Positions 19,453 to 26,018 of a stretch of DNA of 56,740 bases are shown piece after piece. Position numbers and translations under genes: made by a program. Position 1 is the first letter of the stretch; the number at the start of each line of letters is the position of its first letter. This stretch comes from a virus. The notes under the pieces were generated by a model. That model did not search any database, was not told the DNA's origin, and saw only the letters and a program-made list of their open reading frames with translations. The DNA lies in IMG/VR virus record IMGVR_UViG_3300032278_003763, positions 1-56,740 of that record. The stretch is one strand, 5' to 3'.

Positions 19453-20161
19453 TCTTTTTTGTCTTGGCTTTTTTAAGTCTTTCTATCAATTCGAAGACCT
19501 TGATCTTGGGAATGTCGCCAATCGAGCCGAGCCCATTTGCATTATCGTAGCCTTCTTTGACTAGCTTATTTTTAATGATCTCGAAAGATAAACCTTTCTC
19601 CTTCATCAGAGTCATAAGAATAGTTTTGGGGTCAGTTTGGCTTGCTTGGTTCTCTTCAGCAAGGAATTTGACGCTGCCTAACTCTTCCTGAGCAACGATA
19701 TTAATTCTAAGAAAATTTCTAACGCATCTTACGAAGGCTCTATTCTCTGCTATCGGACCAAGAAAATGTTTCGCAAAATCTTTAGTATTGTTTGGAGACG
19801 CGTCTCCGATGGCCGAGAACGTAACGACGTGTCCTTCTGTTTCATAGTTGGGGAGCCAAGTGATCGTACATGTCGCAACCACGTAGTCCGGGGTTGGAGA
19901 AACCACGACGTAAGTAACGTCTGTGTAACCGCGTATTTGAGCTAGCTCTTTAATCCCTCCCAGTAAAATTATAAGCTGGCTATCGCTTAATTTGGAAACG
20001 TCTGTCTCTTTGGTTCTGTCTCTGTTTGGAACGAGGAACTCGGGTTTTACCATTTTCCGCCAGTCGACTAAACCGTCTTCCGTAAAAATATAATCTATAG
20101 ATTTGCTGGTGATAAGACCATTGTCGTCTCTTGCGACTTTATTTACCTTGGTTTTGCTCAT
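19439..20161 (-). CDS. Putative single-strand annealing / Rad52-like recombination protein
   Basis: 240 aa. The core reads VVATCTITWLPNYETEGH, VTFSAIGDASPNNTKDFAKH, then ENRAFVRCVRNFLRINIV. The pattern 'atv.l.dG..fsgiGdAs..n.......l.r.AEtRA.aRAlR' occurs in Rad52/DdrA-like and related phage annealing proteins. The C-terminus is Lys-rich. Such proteins pair single strands in phage recombination and would complement the RecA-like protein at 41.0 kb. The start is ATG at 20161 with no Shine-Dalgarno but a promoter ending six bases before it, so the mRNA is probably leaderless. Confidence 0.5.
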   Translation of the reverse strand: MSKTKVNKVARDDNGLITSKSIDYIFTEDGLVDWRKMVKPEFLVPNRDRTKETDVSKLSDSQLIILLGGIKELAQIRGYTDVTYVVVSPTPDYVVATCTITWLPNYETEGHVVTFSAIGDASPNNTKDFAKHFLGPIAENRAFVRCVRNFLRINIVAQEELGSVKFLAEENQASQTDPKTILMTLMKEKGLSFEIIKNKLVKEGYDNANGLGSIGDIPKIKVFELIERLKKAKTKKTKLQ

Positions 20162-20167
20162 ATAGAT

Positions 20168-20196
20168 ACGTTACGACAGGTTTATCGTTAGGGCAA
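20168..20196 (-). promoter_or_regulatory. Sigma70-type promoter, leaderless
   Basis: On the - strand TTGCCC (20196-20191), a 17-base spacer and TAACGT (20173-20168), then only six bases to the ATG of the annealing-protein gene. Transcription would begin at or next to the start codon. The same geometry is found before the genes at 22073, 24117 and 32174. Confidence 0.45.
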
Positions 20197-20211
20197 GCTT
20201 TTTTTAAAAAA

Positions 20212-21393
20212 TCAAACCCTTTCAAAAAGAATGTAATGATCATGCTCTTTCCAAAAGAGCTCGTTATCTATTACTTTTTGGGGCGAATGATTGCCCAAGC
20301 TTTCTACGGTCAAGCCTTCTTCCATCGAGGCTAAATTAAGATATATGTCGCCATCATTTATCAAATACTTTGCGCTTCTGTAAAAGAGCTTGTTCATGTC
20401 TTTGTCCTTTAAGAACTCTAAATCTTCTTTCTTCCCGCCCTTTTCCTTGTGTATTCTTCCATAGTCTAGGTACTCTAGTTTTAGATCGTTGATTTGCTTT
20501 TCGTCCTCTATCTCTGTCAAGAGTAAGCACTGTATGCCTTCATCAAACAGCTCTTCCACGTATTTTTTGTCGTGCTTGTCGGTTAGCATGTAAACGAACT
20601 GGGGTATTCTGCTTCTAAAGTTCTTGATTAGGTTTATGTTGATGGGTCTGTCTGTTATGATTGAGCAGCTGCATGACATTAGTTGGTTATACAGCGCTGA
20701 CTCATCAAACTTTTTGTCCATTCTCACTATAAGTGAGTCTACGGTAAGGTTCGATATATCTATAGGTTTACTAGGTATGGATTCTATTTGAGAATTGCTA
20801 TATTTTTCTCCTACGTAAAGGGTTTTGTATGGAAACTCCAAATCTATGTCTAACAAAGAGCAAACGCTTTTCGCTATTTCTTCAGGGTATATGCTGTTGA
20901 TTGTCTTTGGGTTCTCCTCCGCTGTATAGGAGTATTTATTTCCTTCTAATTTTGGCAAAAGAGCTAAAAAGTTTTCGTCCGTCTCGTATGGGCCATTGGT
21001 CTCAGGTGGACTTTCGGAGAAGAGCGCGATAGTCTTCTTGCGTAGCGCAGAAGAGAGCTGCGCGCTAAAACTATTAACGCATAAATGCAACAAAGAGTTT
21101 CTAATAATGTAACTAGACTGATTTACTGTTAGCTTTCCTAATATAGGAATGCAGGTCTCGATTATCGGGTCTTGGGCCCTGCCCATTTGAACTATAGAAA
21201 TCCCCTGCTTTTGGAGTGCGGGCAAAATTATCCTAATGAATTCTGTCCAATAGTCATATGTTCTCGATTGAGAATTATCGAACGGATAAAAAGAAATAAA
21301 GTTATCCACGTCTAGAGGGTGGTATTTCTCTAGCAAAAACGGTTTGTCTATCTTAGCTCCGCACTCAAGCGCAAATGATTCTAAAAAATGCAT
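20212..21393 (-). CDS. Glycosyltransferase, GT-B fold, GT9/heptosyltransferase-like
   Basis: 393 aa. The recognisable part is the beginning: VDNFISFYPFDNSQSRTYDY, FIRIILPALQKQGISIVQMG, LTVNQSSYIIRNSLLHLCVN with SFSAQLSSALRKKTIALFS. This is the nucleotide-binding half of GT9-type transferases (activated sugar donor, GT-B). The second half is unusual and includes LYNQLMSCSCSIITDRPINI and a charged segment. The Shine-Dalgarno GGAAG lies just before ATG, inside the end of the upstream gene. It lies apart from the main glycan cassette but probably serves the same modification system. Confidence 0.6.
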   Translation of the reverse strand: MHFLESFALECGAKIDKPFLLEKYHPLDVDNFISFYPFDNSQSRTYDYWTEFIRIILPALQKQGISIVQMGRAQDPIIETCIPILGKLTVNQSSYIIRNSLLHLCVNSFSAQLSSALRKKTIALFSESPPETNGPYETDENFLALLPKLEGNKYSYTAEENPKTINSIYPEEIAKSVCSLLDIDLEFPYKTLYVGEKYSNSQIESIPSKPIDISNLTVDSLIVRMDKKFDESALYNQLMSCSCSIITDRPININLIKNFRSRIPQFVYMLTDKHDKKYVEELFDEGIQCLLLTEIEDEKQINDLKLEYLDYGRIHKEKGGKKEDLEFLKDKDMNKLFYRSAKYLINDGDIYLNLASMEEGLTVESLGNHSPQKVIDNELFWKEHDHYILFERV

Positions 21394-21394
21394 A

Positions 21395-21739
21395 TTATTC
21401 TTCCATAGCCTTGTTAACTAGCCCGTATAATAATAGGCCTAATACATTATGAAGTGGTAAAAGATATATATTATTCACCGACAGTGATGAGACCAACGAG
21501 AGCCACACCGACAAGCATAACGGGCATGTTATTAGCCTTATTAAGAAACATGAAAAATTTTTAAGTAAAAAATCTTGGTATGTATCTACCGGATTTTTCT
21601 TAAGCCTCTCTTCATAAACGTGAATATAGAAAAGGTTGCCTAATCCAAAAAGCTTGGCATATTCTTCGAAGGCACTACTCCTAAACCAAACCAAAAGGAT
21701 CAAGCTAACCAGTGACGCTGGCAGCAAAATTTCTACCAT
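21395..21739 (-). CDS. Small membrane protein with CPLC motif
   Basis: 114 aa, with three hydrophobic stretches (residues about 3-18, 62-85 and 90-108). The motif RLITCPLCLSVWLSL resembles the 'C..C...W' of small DUF1360-type integral membrane proteins. No enzymatic motif is seen. It overlaps the upstream gene by seven bases and ends one base before the glycosyltransferase, so it is in the same leftward operon. A role at the infected-cell envelope is only a guess. Confidence 0.55.
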   Translation of the reverse strand: MVEILLPASLVSLILLVWFRSSAFEEYAKLFGLGNLFYIHVYEERLKKNPVDTYQDFLLKNFSCFLIRLITCPLCLSVWLSLVSSLSVNNIYLLPLHNVLGLLLYGLVNKAMEE

Positions 21740-21990
21740 GTCTCCGAGTAGTCCTCTTTAGGAACAACTTTTTCATATATGTTTTGGGGCCTCCCCGTCG
21801 AGCCGGGCTTTTTGCCTACTTGACGTATTCGTCCTTCGTTCATCCCTTCTCTTAACTTTAGGTGGACTAGGACATTGGAAGGAGGATTTGGCATAGAAGC
21901 GATTACATCCTTAACTGTGAAAGCTGCGTCAGGCCAAGAAATATCAATCTTAGGACGCCCTCTTCTTTTTGGGCTATGTTCAGTACTCAT
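21733..21990 (-). CDS. Small basic protein with AT-hook-like N-terminus
   Basis: 85 aa. It begins MSTEHSPKRRGRPKIDISWP; KRRGRPK is a classic AT-hook (GRP core) able to enter the DNA minor groove. Then come FTVKDVIASMPNPPSN and a probable helical segment (VLVHLKLREGMNEGRIRQVG), resembling a small winged-helix or helix-turn-helix. A DNA-binding or regulatory role is inferred. It is the first gene of its leftward operon, with an A+T-rich divergent spacer (21991-22072) in front. Confidence 0.55.
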   Translation of the reverse strand: MSTEHSPKRRGRPKIDISWPDAAFTVKDVIASMPNPPSNVLVHLKLREGMNEGRIRQVGKKPGSTGRPQNIYEKVVPKEDYSETW

Positions 21991-22034
21991 ACGTAACTAT
22001 GATGAGTTATTTTAAAATAAGATTCAAGTTTTTT

Positions 22035-22063
22035 TTGTTGAAAGTCTGTTTTTTATATAAGAT
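22035..22063 (+). promoter_or_regulatory. Sigma70-type promoter, leaderless
   Basis: TTGTTG (22035-22040), a 17-base spacer and TAAGAT (22058-22063), then nine bases to ATG at 22073 and no Shine-Dalgarno. TATAAG (22056-22061) overlaps the -10. Confidence 0.4.
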
Positions 22064-22072
22064 GTTAAAGTA

Positions 22073-22480
22073 ATGACTGTATTAGAAGCATCCGGCTCAA
22101 TCTACGAATGGTATCAACAGCATGACAGCTTCGTCTTGGAAGACAATCTCAAGGACGTGGCGCCCAATTCTAGCTCAATTGAAAAAGATAAAGCCGCCCT
22201 GTGGTGCGCTCTTCTTGACTTTGAAAAAATGGAAATGGTGAATTCCTGCGAAATAGACGGCAGAAGATATTGGATACTGAGAAAAGGTTTCGACTCATTC
22301 GAGCAAACCGTCGTAATTACCCCAATGGTCGCTGTGACTATAGCGGGCATGGTTAATACTTACTGTGATTCTCTAGAAGTAGACTCAGAAAAAGCGGATC
22401 CTGCAAACATAGAAGAAAAAGACATCAAAAATTTACTATTCATCTTGAACCAGTCTCTTGGTATGAGTGAAAAAAATTAA
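22073..22480 (+). CDS. Hypothetical protein, winged-helix-like
   Basis: 135 aa; no family recognised. The pattern AALWCALLDFEKMEMVNSCE, then IDGRRYWILRK, looks like a helix followed by a beta wing, as in small winged-helix proteins. The C-terminus is helical and acidic. It is the first gene of the rightward block, separated from the AT-hook gene by a divergent spacer, and its stop is followed immediately by a TTGACA promoter for the structured RNA. A regulatory function is possible but unproven. Confidence 0.5.
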   Translation: MTVLEASGSIYEWYQQHDSFVLEDNLKDVAPNSSSIEKDKAALWCALLDFEKMEMVNSCEIDGRRYWILRKGFDSFEQTVVITPMVAVTIAGMVNTYCDSLEVDSEKADPANIEEKDIKNLLFILNQSLGMSEKN

Positions 22481-22508
22481 TTGACATCTTCTCGTTTTGG
22501 ACTAAGAC
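22481..22508 (+). promoter_or_regulatory. Promoter for structured RNA / dNMP-kinase leader
   Basis: Consensus TTGACA (22481-22486), a 16-base spacer and TAAGAC (22503-22508), directly after the TAA of the preceding gene. It would start a transcript near 22515 that covers the structured RNA and probably the dNMP kinase gene. Confidence 0.45.
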
Positions 22509-22514
22509 TGTCAT

Positions 22515-22846
22515 AGTTCTTTTTAAATAGCGGTGTACAGCGCGAGAAACGTTAAGACACCTAAAGCCCGTTAAAAGGCACCAATCGAGTTAGCCTAATA
22601 AGCTACACGTTACTGCGGGAGCGCGCGGCGGTTGAGATTGGAGATATCCTGAAACTTCAACCCTACTTAAAGGGAAAGCTGGGAGTCAAAGCCAAAAAAT
22701 AAGTTCCACCGCTTAAGTAAAAAGATTAAACATAGCACAGATGGTTGCGAGCTAGGCTAAAAGAGGCCGATGCGAAGGACTGAAGCAGGTATCTTGTGAT
22801 TAAAATATGACTGTTTTTTAATAGGGCTCCTTTTCTTAACCATTTC
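22515..22846 (+). ncRNA. Candidate structured RNA or long 5' leader, family unknown
   Basis: No reading frame explains 22481-22887, and local G+C rises well above that of other spacers. Helices visible by eye: GGTGT 22532-22536 with ACACC 22557-22561; a TAGC/GCTA hairpin near 22591-22605; CCAATC 22581-22586 with GATTGG 22636-22641; GGTTGA 22630-22635 with TCAACC 22657-22662. The last two cross, which makes a pseudoknot with the second helix directly abutting the first. That crossing order resembles P3/P7 of group I introns, but no intron core motifs or split gene are evident. Not RNase P RNA, tmRNA or tRNA by motif. It could be a separate phage RNA or a cis-acting leader for dNMP kinase. Ends are approximate. 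Confidence 0.5.
22666..22703 (+). repeat. Direct repeat copy 1 in leader RNA
   Basis: Contains AAAGCTGGGAGTCA (22675-22688) preceded by a CTTAAAGGG hairpin side and followed by CCAAAAAATAAG. It matches copy 2 at 22847-22892, which ends on the dNMP kinase start codon. Confidence 0.6.
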
Positions 22847-22892
22847 CTTAAGGGAAAAGAAAGCTGGGAGTCAGAGACGACCAAAAAATGAG
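22847..22892 (+). repeat. Direct repeat copy 2, overlapping dNMP kinase start
   Basis: Contains AAAGCTGGGAGTCA (22860-22873), identical over 14 bases to copy 1, preceded by a TTTCC-TTAAG-GGAAA hairpin and followed by CCAAAAAATGAG, where ATG (22888) is the start codon. Copy 1 has ATA at the equivalent place. The GGGAG lies about 16 bases before ATG. Confidence 0.6.
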
Positions 22893-23484
22893 AAAAAAAT
22901 ATGTGATTGGATTAAGTGGATTAGCGAAATCAGGAAAAGATTTATTCTATAAAATACTTTCAAGGCAGATAAAAATTAAGCGTCACGCTCTTGCGGACGA
23001 ATTAAAATTTGCCCTCCGAGAAAGAATTCTTAAGGAGGACGATATAGACATACTGGACTGTTCCTCCGACCAAAAAGACATCGTAAGGCCAAAGTTGGTA
23101 GAGTATGCAAAGAAAGTAAGGTTTTCTTCTAAGGGAAGACATTGGATCGAGACGCTTAACAATAAAATTCTTCCTGTCAGCGAGTCGATTTGCGTCACAG
23201 ACGTAAGGTATGATGATTATGAAAATGATGAGGTTCATTGGCTAAAAAATGAACTTAATGGAATTCTCGTCCATATCTCCAAGTACGAAATTTTAAATAA
23301 TAATAAAAAGTTATTTTTTGAAGCCCCGAATGAAGAAGAGCGTCGTAATAACCCGAAACTAAGAGATAAAGCCGACTATATCGTTGAATGGCCTATCTCT
23401 AGCAAGCAAGACCCCGAAGAGATGGAGAAAGAATTAGAACCTTATGTCTCAGAATTCGTCGGTTGGCTTAGAAAAAGAAGATGA
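22888..23484 (+). CDS. Deoxynucleoside monophosphate kinase (T4 gp1-like)
   Basis: 198 aa. The P-loop is GLAKSGKD (residues 11-18), followed by KRHALADELKFAL, the LADxLK segment typical of phage dNMP kinases, and VTDVRYDDYENDEVHWLKN, the conserved 'v.DvRy..E...lk' segment. The enzyme phosphorylates dNMPs to dNDPs with ATP and works with the ribonucleotide reductase downstream. The start ATG gives a complete N-terminus (MRKKYVIGLSG). It overlaps the sigma factor gene by 41 bases. Confidence 0.8.
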   Translation: MRKKYVIGLSGLAKSGKDLFYKILSRQIKIKRHALADELKFALRERILKEDDIDILDCSSDQKDIVRPKLVEYAKKVRFSSKGRHWIETLNNKILPVSESICVTDVRYDDYENDEVHWLKNELNGILVHISKYEILNNNKKLFFEAPNEEERRNNPKLRDKADYIVEWPISSKQDPEEMEKELEPYVSEFVGWLRKRR

Positions 23485-24070
23485 TCCGTCTTTGGTTAAG
23501 AATGTCGTCGATAAGGCCTGTGAGGCTAGTCTCCTCGAGTTGATTACTAGACATGAAAGACTTTATTATAAAGTGAGTCAAAAATACTCTTCTTATAACA
23601 GCCGTCACGGCATACCCCTAGACGACATTTCTGATGACAAGTTTTTTATTATCTATAGAGCCATATTAGCCTTTGATCCGTCGAAGAATGTTAAATTCTC
23701 CACGTGGTTGGGAAACTTTGTCAGATACCACTCCCTCAATCACATAAATAAGAGCAGTAAATTTGTTAAAACCGAAGAAAGTTCTTTAGAGTATCTTCTC
23801 AATAGCAAGTCTGCTGAAAAGCATGAAAATCTAAAGCTAAAAGAAGAAAATGAATTTGTTTTTAATATTCTTAAACAGCTTAAAGACAAGAGGATACATC
23901 TGGTTTTTCGCCTCAGATACTTTTCGGGAGAAAAGAAAATGACTTGGGCGAGGATAGCCAAGAGATTAAGCGTAAGCACCCAGACAGCTATTAACCTACA
24001 TGATAAGGGTAAAAAAGTCTTAGTTAAGAAATACAACACCAAGAATGCGAATTGTTTAGATAGAGTCTAA
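23444..24070 (+). CDS. Phage sigma factor (sigma70 family, regions 2 and 4)
   Basis: 208 aa. Region 2-like: LLELITRHERLYYKVSQKYS to FIIYRAILAFDPSKNVKFST, with WLGNFVRYHSLNHINK as the -10-recognition helix. Region 4-like: LKDKRIHLVFRLRYFSGEKK, MTWARIAKRLSVSTQT, INLHDKGKKVL, which is a helix-turn-helix. Regions 1 and 3 are missing, as in alternative and phage sigma factors. It would redirect host RNA polymerase to phage promoters. The start at 23444 lies 41 bases inside the dNMP kinase gene, with a ggagaaag sequence upstream; a later start is possible. Confidence 0.78.
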   Translation: MSQNSSVGLEKEDDPSLVKNVVDKACEASLLELITRHERLYYKVSQKYSSYNSRHGIPLDDISDDKFFIIYRAILAFDPSKNVKFSTWLGNFVRYHSLNHINKSSKFVKTEESSLEYLLNSKSAEKHENLKLKEENEFVFNILKQLKDKRIHLVFRLRYFSGEKKMTWARIAKRLSVSTQTAINLHDKGKKVLVKKYNTKNANCLDRV

Positions 24071-24078
24071 AAAAAAAC

Positions 24079-24107
24079 TTGACATCAACAGAGCGAGCCA
24101 TTACGTT
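24079..24107 (+). promoter_or_regulatory. Sigma70-type promoter, leaderless
   Basis: Perfect TTGACA (24079-24084), 17-base spacer, TACGTT (24102-24107), then nine bases to ATG at 24117. No Shine-Dalgarno is present, so the transcript would begin near the start codon. Confidence 0.5.
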
Positions 24108-24116
24108 AACCCTAGT

Positions 24117-24464
24117 ATGAGCGATAATAATACACAGCAGCAAACACAACAGCAATCCGATTGGCAAAAGAGAGAGCTCGGCGCCCTTTGGCTAAAACAA
24201 AGCAAGACTCAGAAATATTTTTCTGGTCACGTAAAAATCGATGACGGTTTTGGTGGCGAAAAGTCTGTCAATTTAGTAGTGTTCTCCAACAGGAACAAGA
24301 CTAAGCCTAACCAACCCGACTTTAGAATTTACCGTTCTAAAGAGAGAAACGAAGAGGCTCAAGAGACTCAAGAGGTCGCAGACGCACAGCCGTCTGCCGT
24401 CCCAGCAATGTCTACCGACTCCGATTCTAATTCTGATCAACAGAAGGAAGAAGAATTGCTGTAG
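24117..24464 (+). CDS. DUF736-like protein, possible single-strand DNA-binding role
   Basis: 115 aa. The N-terminus is Gln-rich. The core, KRELGALWLKQSKTQKYFSG, VNLVVFSNRNKTKPNQPDFR and IYRSK, matches the DUF736 pattern ('iGalw...s...kylsG......vvf.N..K...qPDyri'). The C-terminal 35 residues are disordered and acidic, ending EEELL, as in many phage ssDNA-binding proteins. That similarity suggests, but does not show, a DNA replication role. The TAG stop overlaps the GTG start of the next gene. Confidence 0.6.
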   Translation: MSDNNTQQQTQQQSDWQKRELGALWLKQSKTQKYFSGHVKIDDGFGGEKSVNLVVFSNRNKTKPNQPDFRIYRSKERNEEAQETQEVADAQPSAVPAMSTDSDSNSDQQKEEELL

Positions 24465-25543
24465 TGAGAGTAGCATTCAATGTTCCTCTTAACGGGGTCT
24501 CCTTTGGGCAGGTTGCGACAGCCTTGCTCAGGGAGGCCCGCGCAAGTTCTATCGATCCGCTGATCTTTAACATCGGCGATTCGGTAGATTTATCTACTCA
24601 GGGGGCCGACAAAGACTTTAATGAATGGATAAACAATTTGCTTCTTCGCGCTCCATCAGAACACGACAGAAATGATCCTACGTTTAAGATATGGCACCTT
24701 AGAGGATCATTAGAGTCTTTTAGCAAAGAGCAGACCGTTCTTTCTTTTTATGAATTAGATTCCCCTACCGAGCCCGAACTCAACATGGTTAGGAACAATA
24801 GGACCATCTTCTCTTCGGAGCATACGGTAGAAGTTTTCTCTAGCATGGGGGCATCATCCCATTACGTACCCTTAGCTTTCGATCATCATAATTTTAAAAG
24901 AAAAGACAAAAAATACTTTGTTGATGACAGAATAGTGTTTAATCTTTGCGGAAAATTTGAAAAAAGAAAACATCATCCCAAGATTCTGAACGCTTGGGCC
25001 AAAAAATATGGCAACAATAATAAGTATTTCTTGCAGTGTGCATTATATAATGGGTTTCTGTCTAACGAAGACAACCACAAGTGCATCGCTAATTCCCTAG
25101 AGGGAAAAAAATATTCCAACATACAAATACTGCACCCCATGGCCAGAAACTCCATGTATAACGACTTTCTGAATTCTGCAAATATTATTATAGGCATGTC
25201 TGGTGGAGAGGGTTGGGGGTTACCAGAATTTCATTCTGTTGCGCTTGGCAAACATGGTGTTATACTTGACGCCCACGCTTATAAATCATGGGCAAATACA
25301 GACAACGCTGTGATGGTGGAATCCTCCGGCAAAATAGACGCAGCCGATGGAGTCTTTTTTAAACAGGGAGAATTATTTAATCAAGGACAATTATTTGATT
25401 GGGACGAAGACGATTTTCTAGATGGCTGCGAGGAAGCTATCAAGAGACACGAAGCCAACCCCGTAAACGAAGCCGGCCTGAAGTTACAGGAAAAATTCAC
25501 CTACGCTAAAACCTTAGAAGGTATACTTAAAGTCATGGAGTAA
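24464..25543 (+). CDS. Glycosyltransferase, GT-B fold (GT4-like)
   Basis: 359 aa, GTG start with Shine-Dalgarno aaggaag. The N-terminus is MRVAFNVPLNGVSFGQVATA. The C-terminal domain is typical GT4: FNLCGKFEKRKHHPKILNAW and NSANIIIGMSGGEGWGLPEF, with the E-G-[WF]-G-L-P-x-[FL]-E-like nucleotide-sugar binding stretch. It transfers a sugar from a nucleotide donor; acceptor unknown. It is cotranscribed with the DUF736-like gene and lies before nrdA, so it is an outlier of the main cassette. Confidence 0.75.
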   Translation: MRVAFNVPLNGVSFGQVATALLREARASSIDPLIFNIGDSVDLSTQGADKDFNEWINNLLLRAPSEHDRNDPTFKIWHLRGSLESFSKEQTVLSFYELDSPTEPELNMVRNNRTIFSSEHTVEVFSSMGASSHYVPLAFDHHNFKRKDKKYFVDDRIVFNLCGKFEKRKHHPKILNAWAKKYGNNNKYFLQCALYNGFLSNEDNHKCIANSLEGKKYSNIQILHPMARNSMYNDFLNSANIIIGMSGGEGWGLPEFHSVALGKHGVILDAHAYKSWANTDNAVMVESSGKIDAADGVFFKQGELFNQGQLFDWDEDDFLDGCEEAIKRHEANPVNEAGLKLQEKFTYAKTLEGILKVME

Positions 25544-25545
25544 AT

Positions 25546-25917
25546 ATGCCCACCTATCTTTTTATACATCCAGACACAGAAGAGGAAAAAGAGGTCATTC
25601 AAAGAATGAACGACGTTCATGCCTATGTAGACGAAAAGGGAATTGAATGGCGAAGGCTTTATACCCCCACCAACTTTACCATAGATGGGAAGGTCAATCC
25701 CATGAGTTCTAAAGAGTTTGTCGAAAAAACTAGAAACAAAAAAAATACAGTCGGAGACATAATGGACATGGCTAAAGAAGCCAGCGAGCAGAGAATACAA
25801 AAAGAGGGTCACGACTCAGTCAAAGACAAATATTTTGATGAATACGCAAAAAAGCGTAAAGGGAAAAGACATCTACAAGATCCGAAAAGGGTCGGTTCCT
25901 TTCTCGGCGGGGCATGA
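25546..25917 (+). CDS. Small phage protein, FmdB-like N-terminus without zinc cysteines
   Basis: 123 aa. It begins MPTYLFIHPDTEEEKEVIQR, like the FmdB/T4-like phage family (MPTYxF..), but lacks its CxxC pair. The rest is charged and helical with a basic C-terminus (KKRKGKRHLQDPKRVG). Similar proteins occur in T4-like phages without a proven function. The start lies two bases after the glycosyltransferase stop. Confidence 0.5.
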   Translation: MPTYLFIHPDTEEEKEVIQRMNDVHAYVDEKGIEWRRLYTPTNFTIDGKVNPMSSKEFVEKTRNKKNTVGDIMDMAKEASEQRIQKEGHDSVKDKYFDEYAKKRKGKRHLQDPKRVGSFLGGA

Positions 25918-25987
25918 TTACACGCGAAAGAACTTGACAAAAAATTTTTCTTCCATCTCTTTTTTTTTCTTTTTTTTAGCCTCGAAA

Positions 25988-25996
25988 TGATGTAAT
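25988..25996 (+). promoter_or_regulatory. Extended -10 promoter candidate for nrdA
   Basis: TG-A-TGTAAT (25988-25996) fits an extended -10. TTGACA lies at 25934-25939, too far upstream to serve as its -35. A long T-run (about 25955-25978) lies between. The leader would be about 15 bases with no clear Shine-Dalgarno. The spacer 25918-26018 holds nothing else recognisable. Confidence 0.35.
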
Positions 25997-26018
25997 ATTT
26001 ACTACTGCGGTAACCGAG

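Noticed and set aside
22515-22887. A group I intron
   Set aside because: The crossing helices resemble P3/P7, but no conserved P/Q/R/S core was found, the helix P4-P6 region is too short, and dNMP kinase starts with a complete N-terminus, so no gene is interrupted.
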